This document shows, piece after piece, positions 23,403-31,345 of a stretch of DNA of 41,386 nt. Every line of letters starts with the position of its first letter. The stretch's first letter is position 1. This DNA is from a virus, in the IMG/VR virus record IMGVR_UViG_3300044632_002016, positions 1 through 41,386 of that record, one strand, 5' to 3'. The notes under the pieces were generated by a model. The model ran no database searches. It had not been told where the DNA came from and was given only the letters and a program-made list of their open reading frames with translations. The position numbers and the translations under genes were made by a program.

Positions 23403-26400
23403 GCGCACTTCTTGACCCAGAAGCCTGGTTAGACGAGCAACTCGCCACCACAAAGCCCACGGTCGTTTCCAATAAAGAAATGACTTCCGAAGAACTCGAT
23501 GCCCTGGCAGCCGCCGAGCTGCCGGTGCAGGACGCCCCCATCCCCCCGAACGCCTCTACGGCTATCGCCGCAAGCGGAGCGCCTGAACAGACAGGCTCAC
23601 CCGGACTGATCACCGGGGAGGGGGCTCTTCCTGCAAGCGGCGATCCACGCATGGATGCCGAAGCATGGCTCGACAACGCCATCGCCACAACTCCCACCCC
23701 CCGCGCCGTCAAGCTCCCAAACGGCCGCTCCAGCTACGGCAACGACTTTCTCAAGACCATCGACACCACCAAGCTCACGCCCGAAGAATATCTTTCCATT
23801 GAGCCAGATGTGGAGGTCGTTAAAGGGATGCTTCACAATCCCCAATACACTCCCACCTTTGAAGAGTGGCAGGATTTGACCGCTGTTGAAAAGCGCCTCG
23901 TTGACGAGGGCAAAATCAAAAAACCCGGTAGCCTTGAGATGGTCGGCAATGCCGTAGGCGGCCTCGTCGTCCTCGCCAGCGACTTCATCTACAACACCGC
24001 CATCGATGCCGACGGCTCCATCACCCGACCAGGCGAAACTATTGACCGCATGCAGCAAGGCACATGGCGCGTTGCTCCCGCCGAAACTCTCGCCCGATCC
24101 CCAGCCACCATGGTCTCCGCAGGTAAGCTCGCTGGCGCTACTTTGCAATACATCGGCCAGATGATCGATGCTGATTGGAACGAACGCCCACAATATGTCG
24201 TGAACGAAACCGGCGAATTTCTCGCCAGCAGTTCACAGCTTCGCCTCCCGCCCGCAGATATTCTTGCCAAGCAATATGCTGCTCGCGGTCAAACCGTGCG
24301 CCCTATCAACGAACAAGAACTCCAGCAATTCGACTACGACCGCTTCGTCCAACGCCGCCAGACACAGAAACTCGAGGATGACGCGCTAAACAATACCACC
24401 GCACCTACCGAGTTCATCACCATGCTCCTCACTGGGCGCAACCAAGCGGAAAAGCCCATCCAATCGCAAGCACAGGTGGGCGCCACCGCAGTAGACCCAT
24501 TAGCTGTGGGTCCTGTTGCTTCCGCAGGCACACGATGGGGCCTTTCGGCCTTTGGAAAAAACGCCAGCGCCAAGATGCTCAGTGGGCTGGAAAAAGCCAG
24601 CGGCGGCATCGTCCGCGCCAATGATGCACTTTTAGACCGCTTCGCCAAAACCGTCTCCGATCAGACCGGAGTCGAACTCAGCACATGGCAGAAAGGAATC
24701 GAGGCTACCAAAGATGTTGCCAAAAAATCTGTCCTTCCAGTATTGGGAGGAGCAGGAAACACAATTGCGGGAGGCGACCCATATGTCTCTGCCGCGATAG
24801 CCGGTTCATACGGCCTCTACAAAGGTGGCCTCCTCGTCCTTCGCCGCATTGAAACCGGCTCCCGCGCAGGCAAGACCATCCTTCGCGAATCTGCCGATGC
24901 CACCAACGGCCTTGACCAAGTCGCCCGACTTGCCGTCGCAGCCAATCCCGCAGTCCCTACCGCAGTCCGCGAGGTATTGGAGCGCCCATCAAACTTTATC
25001 CCGCTCGAAAGCACTCCCGCCCGCATTGCCTCCAATCCCGCATTTGGCCCCACCACTCGCGCTGTAGCAGATCGCCTTTCAAATCCCCTCGTTGTCCAAG
25101 CCGTCCGCAACACCGCCGCACTCGCCAAAGGCTCTGCCAAAGGAGCCATAGTCAACGCCCCCTTCGCCTACATGTCAGCAAATATGGGCGACCAAGAAGG
25201 TGCCGCTGGAGCTATCGGCTCCGGCCTTGCCTTTGGTGCCGCAGGTGCCGCATTTGAGCGTGTCGCCGGAGTGCGCGACCGTCGCTACCAACAAGCTGTA
25301 GGCGACATCGGCCGCATGCTCGTCGATGTGGAACTCGTCGGCGGCGATGTCAATCACCTCGTCAAAACCCGCGACATGCAGGGACTCGCCGATCTCGCCG
25401 CCATCCAAGGCTATTACCGCAACGGCTTTGATTTCGTCCCGCTCAACAACGCCGATTACAACGACAATCGCCTCGTCAACGGCCAGAAAGACATGGTCTC
25501 GCCAAACAAGAAAGGCACCGCAGGATATTTTGTCCAGACGGTCCCAGATGGTGGAAAGCCCATCATCTACATGAATCTCGACGCCACCAACCGCAACCCC
25601 CTCCCGCACGAGATCGGCCACCTCATCACCGCAGGCGGCTTGGAGAATCCTCAGAAGATAGCAGCCCGCGCCTGGGTCGATAAAACCTACGGCACCGATG
25701 GCATTAAAGCTCGAGGCGAAGAATACGCCCGCACCCTCATCCAAGCCCGCGCCGATGCCGCCGCCCGCGCCGAAGGCAAACAACCCAAGTCCATCGACAT
25801 CACTCCCGACATGCTCGCCGCCGAGATAGAAAGCCTCGGACAGGACGGTCTCGTTCGCGGCGACATCACCACCATGGATTGGGCACGCGACGAAATCTTC
25901 GCCGAAACATTCGCCACAAACTCCGAGACCATGGATTGGTCCTCCATCCGCCGAGGCAACCCCGCCGGCGGAAATTTCCTCACTTTTGCCGAAGGCATCC
26001 TAGGTGCCCAAGCCCGAGGACTCATGGCCGCAGGCGTCCGCATCGATCCACAGACCGGCAAGCCCCTCGACACCCCAGCCAGACTTTTCAACGAAAACCC
26101 CGTCCTCGCCGCCGATCCCCAAATCGTCAAGCAACTCGAGACCTACAGCAAAAACTACCGTTCCTACCTCCTCGCCCCCGAGCAGTCAAAACCACGCGGG
26201 GCTCGCGTCGCCCCAAGCGGCCGCGCCCAAGACATCGCCAACACCGGCCTCGTCAAAAACCACGCCAACGACCAAGGAGGGCAGGAAAACCTCTTTCAAG
26301 TCACAGACCCCGCCGGCAACACACGCGCCAAAGAACAGAGTGAACTCAACGCCGAGCAAAAACTCCGCTCGCAACAAGTCGAAAACATTTTTGAAACCAA

Positions 26401-27163
26401 AAAACTCACATCGCCTGCAAACCCCATAGTCGCAAAAAAGAAACGCATTGATGGAAAACATGAAATCTTCGGCCGCCGCTTGCCACAGAATTTCTTTTTC
26501 TCAAATTCCTTTGGCCGCCACATCCGCGATTTTGCCCGCGTCTTCGAGGAAGCCATGGACTCCGGTGAGACGCTCAACACAAGCTATTTTGCCCTCCTCA
26601 CCCGCTCCGACACTGGCGCTGTTCGCGTCAAAGACCTCGGCAACACCGTCCGCATCGACCGCGAGGTCGTGCCGTTCCAGTGGTTCGTATCCAAACAAAA
26701 CAACATCCTTGCCGAAGTCCTCGATGTCACAAAATTCCGCAACCGCTTCAACCGCGCTGTTGCCGATGGCGACGAACCCATCGCCCGCCTCTTCGATAAC
26801 AAATGGGACAACATCGAGCCCACATTCAAGAAGCTGCTCGACAACCACCGCAACAACCTCCCTGGCGAGTCCGGCCTCGGCGGAAGCGCCGTCGAGAAAA
26901 AGGATGTCCTCAACGCCCTCATCGGTATCGCCACAAACGAAAACCGCTCCCGCAACCCCTACAACGGCCGCTACGGCAGCGGCAGCGCCATTGAAAGATT
27001 CCGCCTCGACCGCATCAACGACTCCACTAAATCCGGCCGCACAGGCTACCAATTCGACTACCCCAAAGCCGCAGGCAACGCCCTCCCCGACAAGCCAGCC
27101 CCCATGCCGGACTTGTCAAGAGACCTGCCAACGCCACAAAGCCAAGCCATGCCTACCGAATAG
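23399..27163 (+). CDS. Giant internal virion protein with HExxH metallopeptidase-like domain
   Basis: A 1254-residue protein, the largest in the genome. The N-terminus carries a duplicated motif, DPEAWLDEQLATT (residues 6-18) and DAEAWLDNAIATT (86-98). A long helical region follows with Gly/Ala-rich stretches around 455-480 and 585-625, which could insert in membranes. A zincin-like segment has NPLPHEIGHLITAGG (His737, Glu738, His741) and a downstream DEIFAETFA (831-839) that can supply the third ligand. The C-terminal ~350 residues include a long basic and helical part. I infer an ejected internal protein with peptidase activity for virion maturation or crossing the host envelope. It ends 1 bp before a terminator, closing the late operon. 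Confidence 0.75.
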   Translation: MSALLDPEAWLDEQLATTKPTVVSNKEMTSEELDALAAAELPVQDAPIPPNASTAIAASGAPEQTGSPGLITGEGALPASGDPRMDAEAWLDNAIATTPTPRAVKLPNGRSSYGNDFLKTIDTTKLTPEEYLSIEPDVEVVKGMLHNPQYTPTFEEWQDLTAVEKRLVDEGKIKKPGSLEMVGNAVGGLVVLASDFIYNTAIDADGSITRPGETIDRMQQGTWRVAPAETLARSPATMVSAGKLAGATLQYIGQMIDADWNERPQYVVNETGEFLASSSQLRLPPADILAKQYAARGQTVRPINEQELQQFDYDRFVQRRQTQKLEDDALNNTTAPTEFITMLLTGRNQAEKPIQSQAQVGATAVDPLAVGPVASAGTRWGLSAFGKNASAKMLSGLEKASGGIVRANDALLDRFAKTVSDQTGVELSTWQKGIEATKDVAKKSVLPVLGGAGNTIAGGDPYVSAAIAGSYGLYKGGLLVLRRIETGSRAGKTILRESADATNGLDQVARLAVAANPAVPTAVREVLERPSNFIPLESTPARIASNPAFGPTTRAVADRLSNPLVVQAVRNTAALAKGSAKGAIVNAPFAYMSANMGDQEGAAGAIGSGLAFGAAGAAFERVAGVRDRRYQQAVGDIGRMLVDVELVGGDVNHLVKTRDMQGLADLAAIQGYYRNGFDFVPLNNADYNDNRLVNGQKDMVSPNKKGTAGYFVQTVPDGGKPIIYMNLDATNRNPLPHEIGHLITAGGLENPQKIAARAWVDKTYGTDGIKARGEEYARTLIQARADAAARAEGKQPKSIDITPDMLAAEIESLGQDGLVRGDITTMDWARDEIFAETFATNSETMDWSSIRRGNPAGGNFLTFAEGILGAQARGLMAAGVRIDPQTGKPLDTPARLFNENPVLAADPQIVKQLETYSKNYRSYLLAPEQSKPRGARVAPSGRAQDIANTGLVKNHANDQGGQENLFQVTDPAGNTRAKEQSELNAEQKLRSQQVENIFETKKLTSPANPIVAKKKRIDGKHEIFGRRLPQNFFFSNSFGRHIRDFARVFEEAMDSGETLNTSYFALLTRSDTGAVRVKDLGNTVRIDREVVPFQWFVSKQNNILAEVLDVTKFRNRFNRAVADGDEPIARLFDNKWDNIEPTFKKLLDNHRNNLPGESGLGGSAVEKKDVLNALIGIATNENRSRNPYNGRYGSGSAIERFRLDRINDSTKSGRTGYQFDYPKAAGNALPDKPAPMPDLSRDLPTPQSQAMPTE

Positions 27164-27192
27164 TCGCACCAAAAAACGGTGTGAATTTTTTG
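27164..27192 (+). terminator. Rho-independent terminator, end of the late operon
   Basis: TCGCACC at 27164-27170 pairs with GGTGTGA at 27178-27184 (one G-T pair), leaving a loop of AAAAAAC, and is followed by six T residues. It starts at the base after the stop codon of the giant virion protein and separates late transcription from the attachment site and integrase. Confidence 0.8.
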
Positions 27193-27245
27193 TGGTCACA
27201 ACCCCCAAAACCTCTCCGCCTCCGACTGCCGGACTGCCCACAATA

Positions 27246-27460
27246 TTGTCAATTTTCCAATAAATCGGAAACCATTGACACTTTCAGTAGGTAAAAAAGT
27301 GGGTTCGAATCCCACCTCCTCCGCTCTTTTGAGTGTCAATGCAAGAGTGTGCAAAATGCCCGCAAAGGTAGACTGGGCGGGGGTTGGCGGCGATTGAAGG
27401 CGATTGCAAAAAATTGGAAGAATTTGCAAAAGTGTCAATGGATGTCAATGATGTGTCAGT
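27246..27460. other. attP: Phage attachment site (attP) with tRNA 3' end and arm-type repeats
   Basis: Bases 27299-27323 reproduce the T arm (GTGGG, TTCGAAT, CCCAC), the acceptor 3' strand (CTCCTCC) and a discriminator G, as in the 3' end of a serine-type tRNA. No complete tRNA can be folded here. Around it are copies of TGTCAATG: an inverted CCATTGACACTTT (27272-27284) is the exact reverse complement of AAAGTGTCAATGG (27429-27441), and further copies lie at 27331-27341 and 27442-27450, with TTGTCAATT near 27246. These look like integrase arm sites flanking a core in which the phage restores the tRNA end upon integration. The integrase starts at 27461. Confidence 0.75.
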
Positions 27461-28471
27461 ATGAATTTACAGGCTCTGATTCCACGGTTTGACCGAAAGT
27501 TGGCGCGGTGGGTGATCGACATCCCGAAGGCGCTGAATGGCGGAAAGCGTCGGCGGATGTTTTTCAAGGACGCGGCGGATGCTAACAAGGCTCACGCGGA
27601 GCTTGTTTTTTCGCTGGCTCATACGGGCGAGATTCCGTCGAAGGCGGAGGATGGCGAGACGGTGGCTCATTTTGTGGCGGCGTTCCTTGCCAAAAAATCT
27701 GTGGAGGTGGAGCCGGTCACGCTGCGCCAACTTAAGTGGGGCCTTCTTAAATTTTCGGATGCGCATGGCAAGAAGCGGCCGGAGGACTTGGATTCGGTGG
27801 CGATGCGCAGGTGGGTGGACAAGCTGCCGCTCACGACTCGCGGGAGGTTCAATGTTTTTGCAGTGTGCCGAGATTTTTTCTCGTCAACTGCCATGCGGGA
27901 GAGGGTGAGCCATAATCCGTTTTCTGACGCACCGCCGAAGAAGGACAAGGGGTCGCGCTTGCCTATCCTCACGGTGACGCAGATGAGGGCTCTGCTGGAG
28001 CATGAGTGGCCGGAGTGGTTTCGTGCTTGGTTGGTTGCGGGAGCATTTGCGGGCCTTCGGACGCGGGAGATTTTTTCGATTCCGGCATCGGCGATTGACT
28101 TTGAATATGACGAGATCGTGATTCGCCATGAGGATGCCAAGCAGGGCGAGGCGGCGAGGCCGCGCTCTGCGACGATCTACGAGGCGTTGCGGCGGCACAT
28201 GCCTCGCCGAGCTGCGGACAAGCCGCTGGTGGATGGGTGGAGCAAGAAACGCTGGAAGCCTGTGATCCGCGAAGCCTGCGAAGTAATCGGCGTGGATCCG
28301 CTGGAATGGCCGGCGAACTGCCTGCGGCATTCTTTTGCGAGCTACCACCTGGCGCACTTCAAGGACACGGTGACGACGGCGTTTCTCATGGGCACATCGC
28401 CGCGCCTCTTATACGAGACTTATGCCAATCAAGTATCGAGGCGCGACGCGGCGAAATGGTGGGAGCTGTAG
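27461..28471 (+). CDS. int: Tyrosine recombinase/integrase
   Basis: A 336-residue integrase for site-specific insertion at the adjacent attP. It has an N-terminal arm-binding and SAM-like core-binding region (residues ~65-155) and a catalytic domain from about 165. Visible catalytic residues are Arg200 in AGLRTREI, Arg289 in the CLRHSFASY box, Trp/His-type positions replaced, and nucleophile Tyr321 in MGTSPRLLYETYANQV. The usual His of the HxxR box is Asn286, and the Gly-His of the last box is Gly-Thr (Thr312), a variation reminiscent of some integrases in Planctomycetota-Verrucomicrobiota. It converges on the minus-strand lipoprotein gene, only one base away. Confidence 0.92.
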   Translation: MNLQALIPRFDRKLARWVIDIPKALNGGKRRRMFFKDAADANKAHAELVFSLAHTGEIPSKAEDGETVAHFVAAFLAKKSVEVEPVTLRQLKWGLLKFSDAHGKKRPEDLDSVAMRRWVDKLPLTTRGRFNVFAVCRDFFSSTAMRERVSHNPFSDAPPKKDKGSRLPILTVTQMRALLEHEWPEWFRAWLVAGAFAGLRTREIFSIPASAIDFEYDEIVIRHEDAKQGEAARPRSATIYEALRRHMPRRAADKPLVDGWSKKRWKPVIREACEVIGVDPLEWPANCLRHSFASYHLAHFKDTVTTAFLMGTSPRLLYETYANQVSRRDAAKWWEL

Positions 28472-28472
28472 T

Positions 28473-28868
28473 TTACCGCTGCGAGAGGGCGAGTGGCTTA
28501 GGATTTGGATAGAGGTGGGCGTGCGGGTGGATGAAGGCGACTTTTCTGGGGGGAGTAGCGGTGGTGAAGAAATGTTGTTCCTGGGAGGTGCCGTCCCAGA
28601 AGCGGGCTCGGAGGATTTGCACGGGGTTGCCGTTGAGGGGCCAGCCTCCTTGGTAGCAGCGCTTGAGCTCAAGGGTGCAGGGGGTAATGCCTACCACATC
28701 GCCGTTGAGGTCGACCATGGCGCCGTAGGGGAGGGTGTGGATTTCGACGGTGCGGTCGCTGTGCTTGGCTTCCCAGGCTTTTTTGCTGGCCTCAAGGTCG
28801 ATGGTGCTTTTAGTGGCGCAGCCGCTCAGGAGCAGGGCGAGGGCGCAGAGAGTTAACAGAGTTTTCAT
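28473..28868 (-). CDS. Lipoprotein with PEGA-like domain
   Basis: A 131-residue minus-strand lipoprotein. A hydrophobic signal (residues 4-17) ends in the lipobox LLSGC, then a short helical linker and a small beta domain with LPYGAMVDLNGDVVGITPCT, which resembles PEGA surface-layer domains, and RARFWDGTSQEQHF. The ATG at 28868 is preferred because it places the signal peptide at the N-terminus; a longer in-frame start at 28943 is possible. It lies seven bases after the RHH gene on the same strand. In a lysogen it would probably be expressed, and it could be a surface-altering or superinfection-exclusion protein. This role is inferred from position only. Confidence 0.75.
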   Translation of the reverse strand: MKTLLTLCALALLLSGCATKSTIDLEASKKAWEAKHSDRTVEIHTLPYGAMVDLNGDVVGITPCTLELKRCYQGGWPLNGNPVQILRARFWDGTSQEQHFFTTATPPRKVAFIHPHAHLYPNPKPLALSQR

Positions 28869-28875
28869 GGCGAGG

Positions 28876-29226
28876 TCAGGTCGATGACTTGCGCCGTCCA
28901 GCCTTCTGGTAGCGGGCCGTCGTAGCTGTTGATAATCCACCATCTAAGGTCTCTGTGGAGGGCCGGATCAAGTTGTTCTGGGGCGTATGAGGGTCCTCAT
29001 TGAGCCGGTAAGATGGCATGTCGGGCATGGCTTGGCCGAATATTTTAGATTTGCGATCTTCTTCCATCATGGTGCGAATGGCTTTCTGAACCATTTTAGA
29101 AAAATCGGTGGGGCAGTAGGCGTTTTCTGGTTTGGCGTTGTGCTCATCGACCATTTTTTTCAAATAGTCGTAGAGCTCTTTCGGCATCGAGATGTTTACT
29201 TTTTCTGATGCGGTTTTCGTTTTCAT
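28876..29226 (-). CDS. Ribbon-helix-helix DNA-binding protein, probable lysogeny regulator
   Basis: A 116-residue minus-strand protein. The N-terminus (KVNISMPKELYDYLKKMVDE) is a ribbon-helix-helix (CopG/Arc-type) fold: a beta strand followed by two helices, with the second helix around DFSKMVQKAIRTMMEE. The C-terminal half is Pro/Thr/Arg-rich and probably disordered. It starts at ATG 29226, divergent from another RHH gene, and the spacer has three copies of AGTAGCACC. No cI-like repressor is present elsewhere, so this is the best candidate for the prophage repressor. An antitoxin role is less likely because no toxin is visible. Confidence 0.75.
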   Translation of the reverse strand: MKTKTASEKVNISMPKELYDYLKKMVDEHNAKPENAYCPTDFSKMVQKAIRTMMEEDRKSKIFGQAMPDMPSYRLNEDPHTPQNNLIRPSTETLDGGLSTATTARYQKAGRRKSST

Positions 29227-29384
29227 GCTCCTACCAGTAGCACCGATTGCCACCGAGTGCAAAATATTTTTTCGCCCTGCGCTCCTTTATTTATGCGGGT
29301 GTCAAGTGTTTTTTTCGTATGGGGCGATCACCCTATTTATTTTTTTTCTTTACCGAGTAGCACCAGTTTTATTCAGTAGCACCC
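29227..29384. promoter_or_regulatory. Divergent switch region with repeated operator motif
   Basis: This 158-bp AT-rich spacer separates two divergent RHH genes. It contains CAGTAGCACC at 29235-29244, GAGTAGCACC at 29355-29364 and CAGTAGCACC at 29374-29383. The last two are spaced 19 bp, near two helical turns, and the final copy ends one base before the ATG at 29385. A GGGCGATCACCC imperfect palindrome lies near 29325. On the minus strand TTGACA (29300-29305) could be a -35 element, but no good -10 follows. The repeats are probably RHH operators. Confidence 0.65.
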
Positions 29385-29558
29385 ATGCAAGGTGCATATG
29401 TAAAAATCTCAGTGAGTCTGCCGGACGAGGTCTACGGGTTCCTCAAGGCGAAGAGTAAAGCGGGGGCAACTCCGGTGAGTCGGTTGGTGGCTCAAGCTGT
29501 GGGCCGCATGGCCGAGCGGGATGCCAAAACCAAAAGCAAGGGGAGGGCGTCGAAATGA
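29385..29558 (+). CDS. Small RHH protein, Cro-like counterpart
   Basis: A 57-residue protein beginning MQGAYVKISVSLPDEVYGFL, a beta strand plus first helix of a ribbon-helix-helix fold, with the second helix TPVSRLVAQAVGRMAE. It ends in a basic tail (KTKSKGRASK). The start codon directly follows a copy of the AGTAGCACC motif and has no Shine-Dalgarno sequence. Opposite strand and similar fold to the 28876-29226 gene suggest a Cro/repressor-type pair. The stop overlaps the next gene (ATGA at 29555). Confidence 0.7.
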   Translation: MQGAYVKISVSLPDEVYGFLKAKSKAGATPVSRLVAQAVGRMAERDAKTKSKGRASK

Positions 29559-29728
29559 AGCCGGGATATTTGAGACCCGAGGAAGCGGCCCAATACCTCT
29601 CAGTCTCACTAAGCACTATCTACAACAAGAAGCGGGCCGGGCTTCTCAAATTCTACAAATTTGGCGGCTCGACCTTGCTCAAGGTGAGCGAACTCGACGC
29701 GGCTGTTGAAAAGGGAGTCCAGGAATGA
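29555..29728 (+). CDS. Helix-turn-helix excisionase-like protein
   Basis: A 57-residue protein starting MKPGYLRPEEAAQYLSVS, a HTH_17-type winged HTH (helix, turn at SVS, recognition helix STIYNKKRAG), followed by KFYKFGGSTLLKVSELD, the wing and last helix. This is the usual layout of phage excisionases and MerR-like regulators. It overlaps both neighbours by four bases. An excisionase role would fit with the integrase about 1 kb away. Confidence 0.75.
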   Translation: MKPGYLRPEEAAQYLSVSLSTIYNKKRAGLLKFYKFGGSTLLKVSELDAAVEKGVQE

Positions 29729-29877
29729 AGACGCCACGACTCTACCTGTGTGAGGGCTACGACCCTTTGTTTGGGCCGGTGCGGCACATGATCCAGGCAT
29801 GCGGGTTTAGCGATGCTCGGACGAAATTTTACCACCTGCATGGCATTCAAGCCCTGCATGTCTCGCTGGAGAGATAA
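29725..29877 (+). CDS. Hypothetical protein, 50 aa
   Basis: A 50-residue protein (MKTPRLYLCEGYDPLFGPVR, then a helical segment HMIQACGFSDARTKFY and HLHGIQALHVSLER). It overlaps the excisionase stop by four bases, which supports it being translated, but no family is recognised. Confidence 0.5.
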   Translation: MKTPRLYLCEGYDPLFGPVRHMIQACGFSDARTKFYHLHGIQALHVSLER

Positions 29878-29882
29878 TTTTT

Positions 29883-30005
29883 ATGGAACACGAAGTCATA
29901 ATTAGACAACTGCAGTTCGCGTGGGAGTTTCTCCGCGCTATCGGCCCAGCCGTTGTGCTGGGGGTCGCAACCTACTGGGTCACCACTTGGGGGGAGGCAC
30001 GATGA
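29883..30005 (+). CDS. Small membrane protein, 40 aa
   Basis: A 40-residue protein with one hydrophobic segment (FLRAIGPAVVLGVATYWVTT). It overlaps the next gene's start (ATGA at 30002). Single-pass early phage proteins of this kind can act on host membrane processes, but the function is unknown. Confidence 0.5.
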   Translation: MEHEVIIRQLQFAWEFLRAIGPAVVLGVATYWVTTWGEAR

Positions 30006-30262
30006 GCGCTTTTTATGTCACCGACACTGAGGCTCGAAAAATCGGCATGCTTGACATGTTTGGGCCCTACGAGACCCGTGCGGCTGCGGAGGCTTTTATC
30101 CGCAAGGATTTTGCTGACTGGTGGGAAGACTCAGAAACACCGCTAAAAGATCGGGATGAATCTGCATGTGGGACTTATCAGATTCTTGAACTGGTGGCCG
30201 AGGTGAGGCCGGTCGGCACTGCGTCGCTCAAGGTGAAACTGGTGGAGGAGGCCGCGAAATGA
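30002..30262 (+). CDS. Hypothetical early protein, 86 aa
   Basis: An 86-residue protein of mixed alpha/beta character (MSAFYVTDTEARKIGMLDMF, then GPYETRAAAEAFIRKDF and YQILELVAEVRPVGTASLK). The pattern 'GPYETRAAAEAFI' resembles short phage proteins of unknown function. It is chained by four-base overlaps to both flanking small genes. Confidence 0.6.
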   Translation: MSAFYVTDTEARKIGMLDMFGPYETRAAAEAFIRKDFADWWEDSETPLKDRDESACGTYQILELVAEVRPVGTASLKVKLVEEAAK

Positions 30263-30408
30263 GCGTGACGCTGGGGATATCTATCGCGCTGCTGACGCTG
30301 GGTTCGTGCTTTGCGAGCTACTGCTTGGGCCGCGAGTCGATGCGCTCAGACATACGGGATTTCCATGAGCGGCGGCGCCGCTGGGAAGAATTTGATGACG
30401 AGGATTAA
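30259..30408 (+). CDS. Small membrane protein, 49 aa
   Basis: A 49-residue protein with an N-terminal hydrophobic segment (LGISIALLTLGSCFASYCLG) and a highly charged C-terminus (DIRDFHERRRRWEEFDDEDE-like). It is the last of the small overlapping genes before the ATPase, from which it is separated by four bases. Function unknown. Confidence 0.5.
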   Translation: MSVTLGISIALLTLGSCFASYCLGRESMRSDIRDFHERRRRWEEFDDED

Positions 30409-30412
30409 AATT

Positions 30413-31345
30413 ATGAAACTGAACATAGTAACAGGAAAACTACAACGCGCCCAGCGGGTCTGCGTTTATGGGGTCGAAAGCGTGGGGAAGACTACGCTGG
30501 CGGCCAAGATGCCACAGCCGGTCTTTTTGGATGTGGAGAAGGGGACGGCGCACCTCGATGTGCCTCGCCAGGAGATCGGGACTTGGGCGGAGCTGCTGGA
30601 GGTGGTGCGGGAGCTGGCCTCGGGGAGCTATGGCTACAAGACGGTGGTGCTGGATTCTATCGATTGGGCGGAGCGCCTGTGTATCGAGGACTTGAAGGCG
30701 GAGAAGAAGATCAAGTCGCTGGAGGAGATTCCGTATGGGAAGGGCTTTACGATGGCCTCGGAGCGGATGGCTCGTTTTCTGAACGATCTGGACCGGCTCA
30801 TCGATGCGGGAATCCATGTGGTGCTGATCGGTCATGCACAAGTCAAGCGGGTGGAGCCGCCTGATCAAGTGCAAGCCTACGACCGCTATGAGCTGAAGCT
30901 CATCAAGCAGACGGGGCCGCTGGTGAAGGAATGGGTGGACCACCTGTTTTTCCTTAACTTCAAAACCCGCATCGTCGAGTCGGAATCCGGCAAAGCCAAG
31001 GGCCGAGGCGGCAAAGAGCGGGTGCTCTATACGACGCACACGGCGGCCTACGATGCGAAGACTCGCTCGGAGCTGGCGGATGAGTTGCCTCTGGACTACG
31101 CGAGCATCTCCTCGCTCTTCGGGCCGGTGAAGACTCCGGTGGCGGCTGCGGCTCAGGCTTATGCGGCGGCTCAACCTCTGGAGACTTACCTCGAACCCCA
31201 TGAGCAGGCTGTGAATGCCTGGCTTTTGGCGAAGGGCAAGATCACCGAGGGGCAGACTTGGCGGGATATGCCGCCAGCGCTGCGGGACCAGGTATCGGCG
31301 AGGCCGGAGGATTTCCTACAAGCGGTGGCGAAAGCGGCTGCGTGA
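30413..31345 (+). CDS. Sak4-like / AAA_24 phage ATPase
   Basis: A 310-residue RecA-like P-loop protein. Walker A is GVESVGKTT (residues 20-28) and Walker B is KTVVLDSID (76-84) with Asp81, in the layout of phage nucleotide-binding proteins of the AAA_24/Sak4 class. Sak4-type proteins act in phage recombination, promoting ssDNA annealing with an SSB partner. The C-terminal ~90 residues are Ala/Gln-rich and helical, perhaps a DNA- or partner-binding tail. An SSB-like gene (32702) and a Cas4-like nuclease (31595) are in the same operon, which fits a recombination or replication module. ATG 30413 is chosen over upstream in-frame ATGs, which would overlap the membrane gene. Confidence 0.8.
   Translation: MKLNIVTGKLQRAQRVCVYGVESVGKTTLAAKMPQPVFLDVEKGTAHLDVPRQEIGTWAELLEVVRELASGSYGYKTVVLDSIDWAERLCIEDLKAEKKIKSLEEIPYGKGFTMASERMARFLNDLDRLIDAGIHVVLIGHAQVKRVEPPDQVQAYDRYELKLIKQTGPLVKEWVDHLFFLNFKTRIVESESGKAKGRGGKERVLYTTHTAAYDAKTRSELADELPLDYASISSLFGPVKTPVAAAAQAYAAAQPLETYLEPHEQAVNAWLLAKGKITEGQTWRDMPPALRDQVSARPEDFLQAVAKAAA

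Noticed and set aside
27250-27330. A complete tRNA gene
   Set aside because: Only the T arm and acceptor 3' strand are present; no matching 5' acceptor strand, D arm or anticodon arm can be drawn upstream. It is better read as the attP core.
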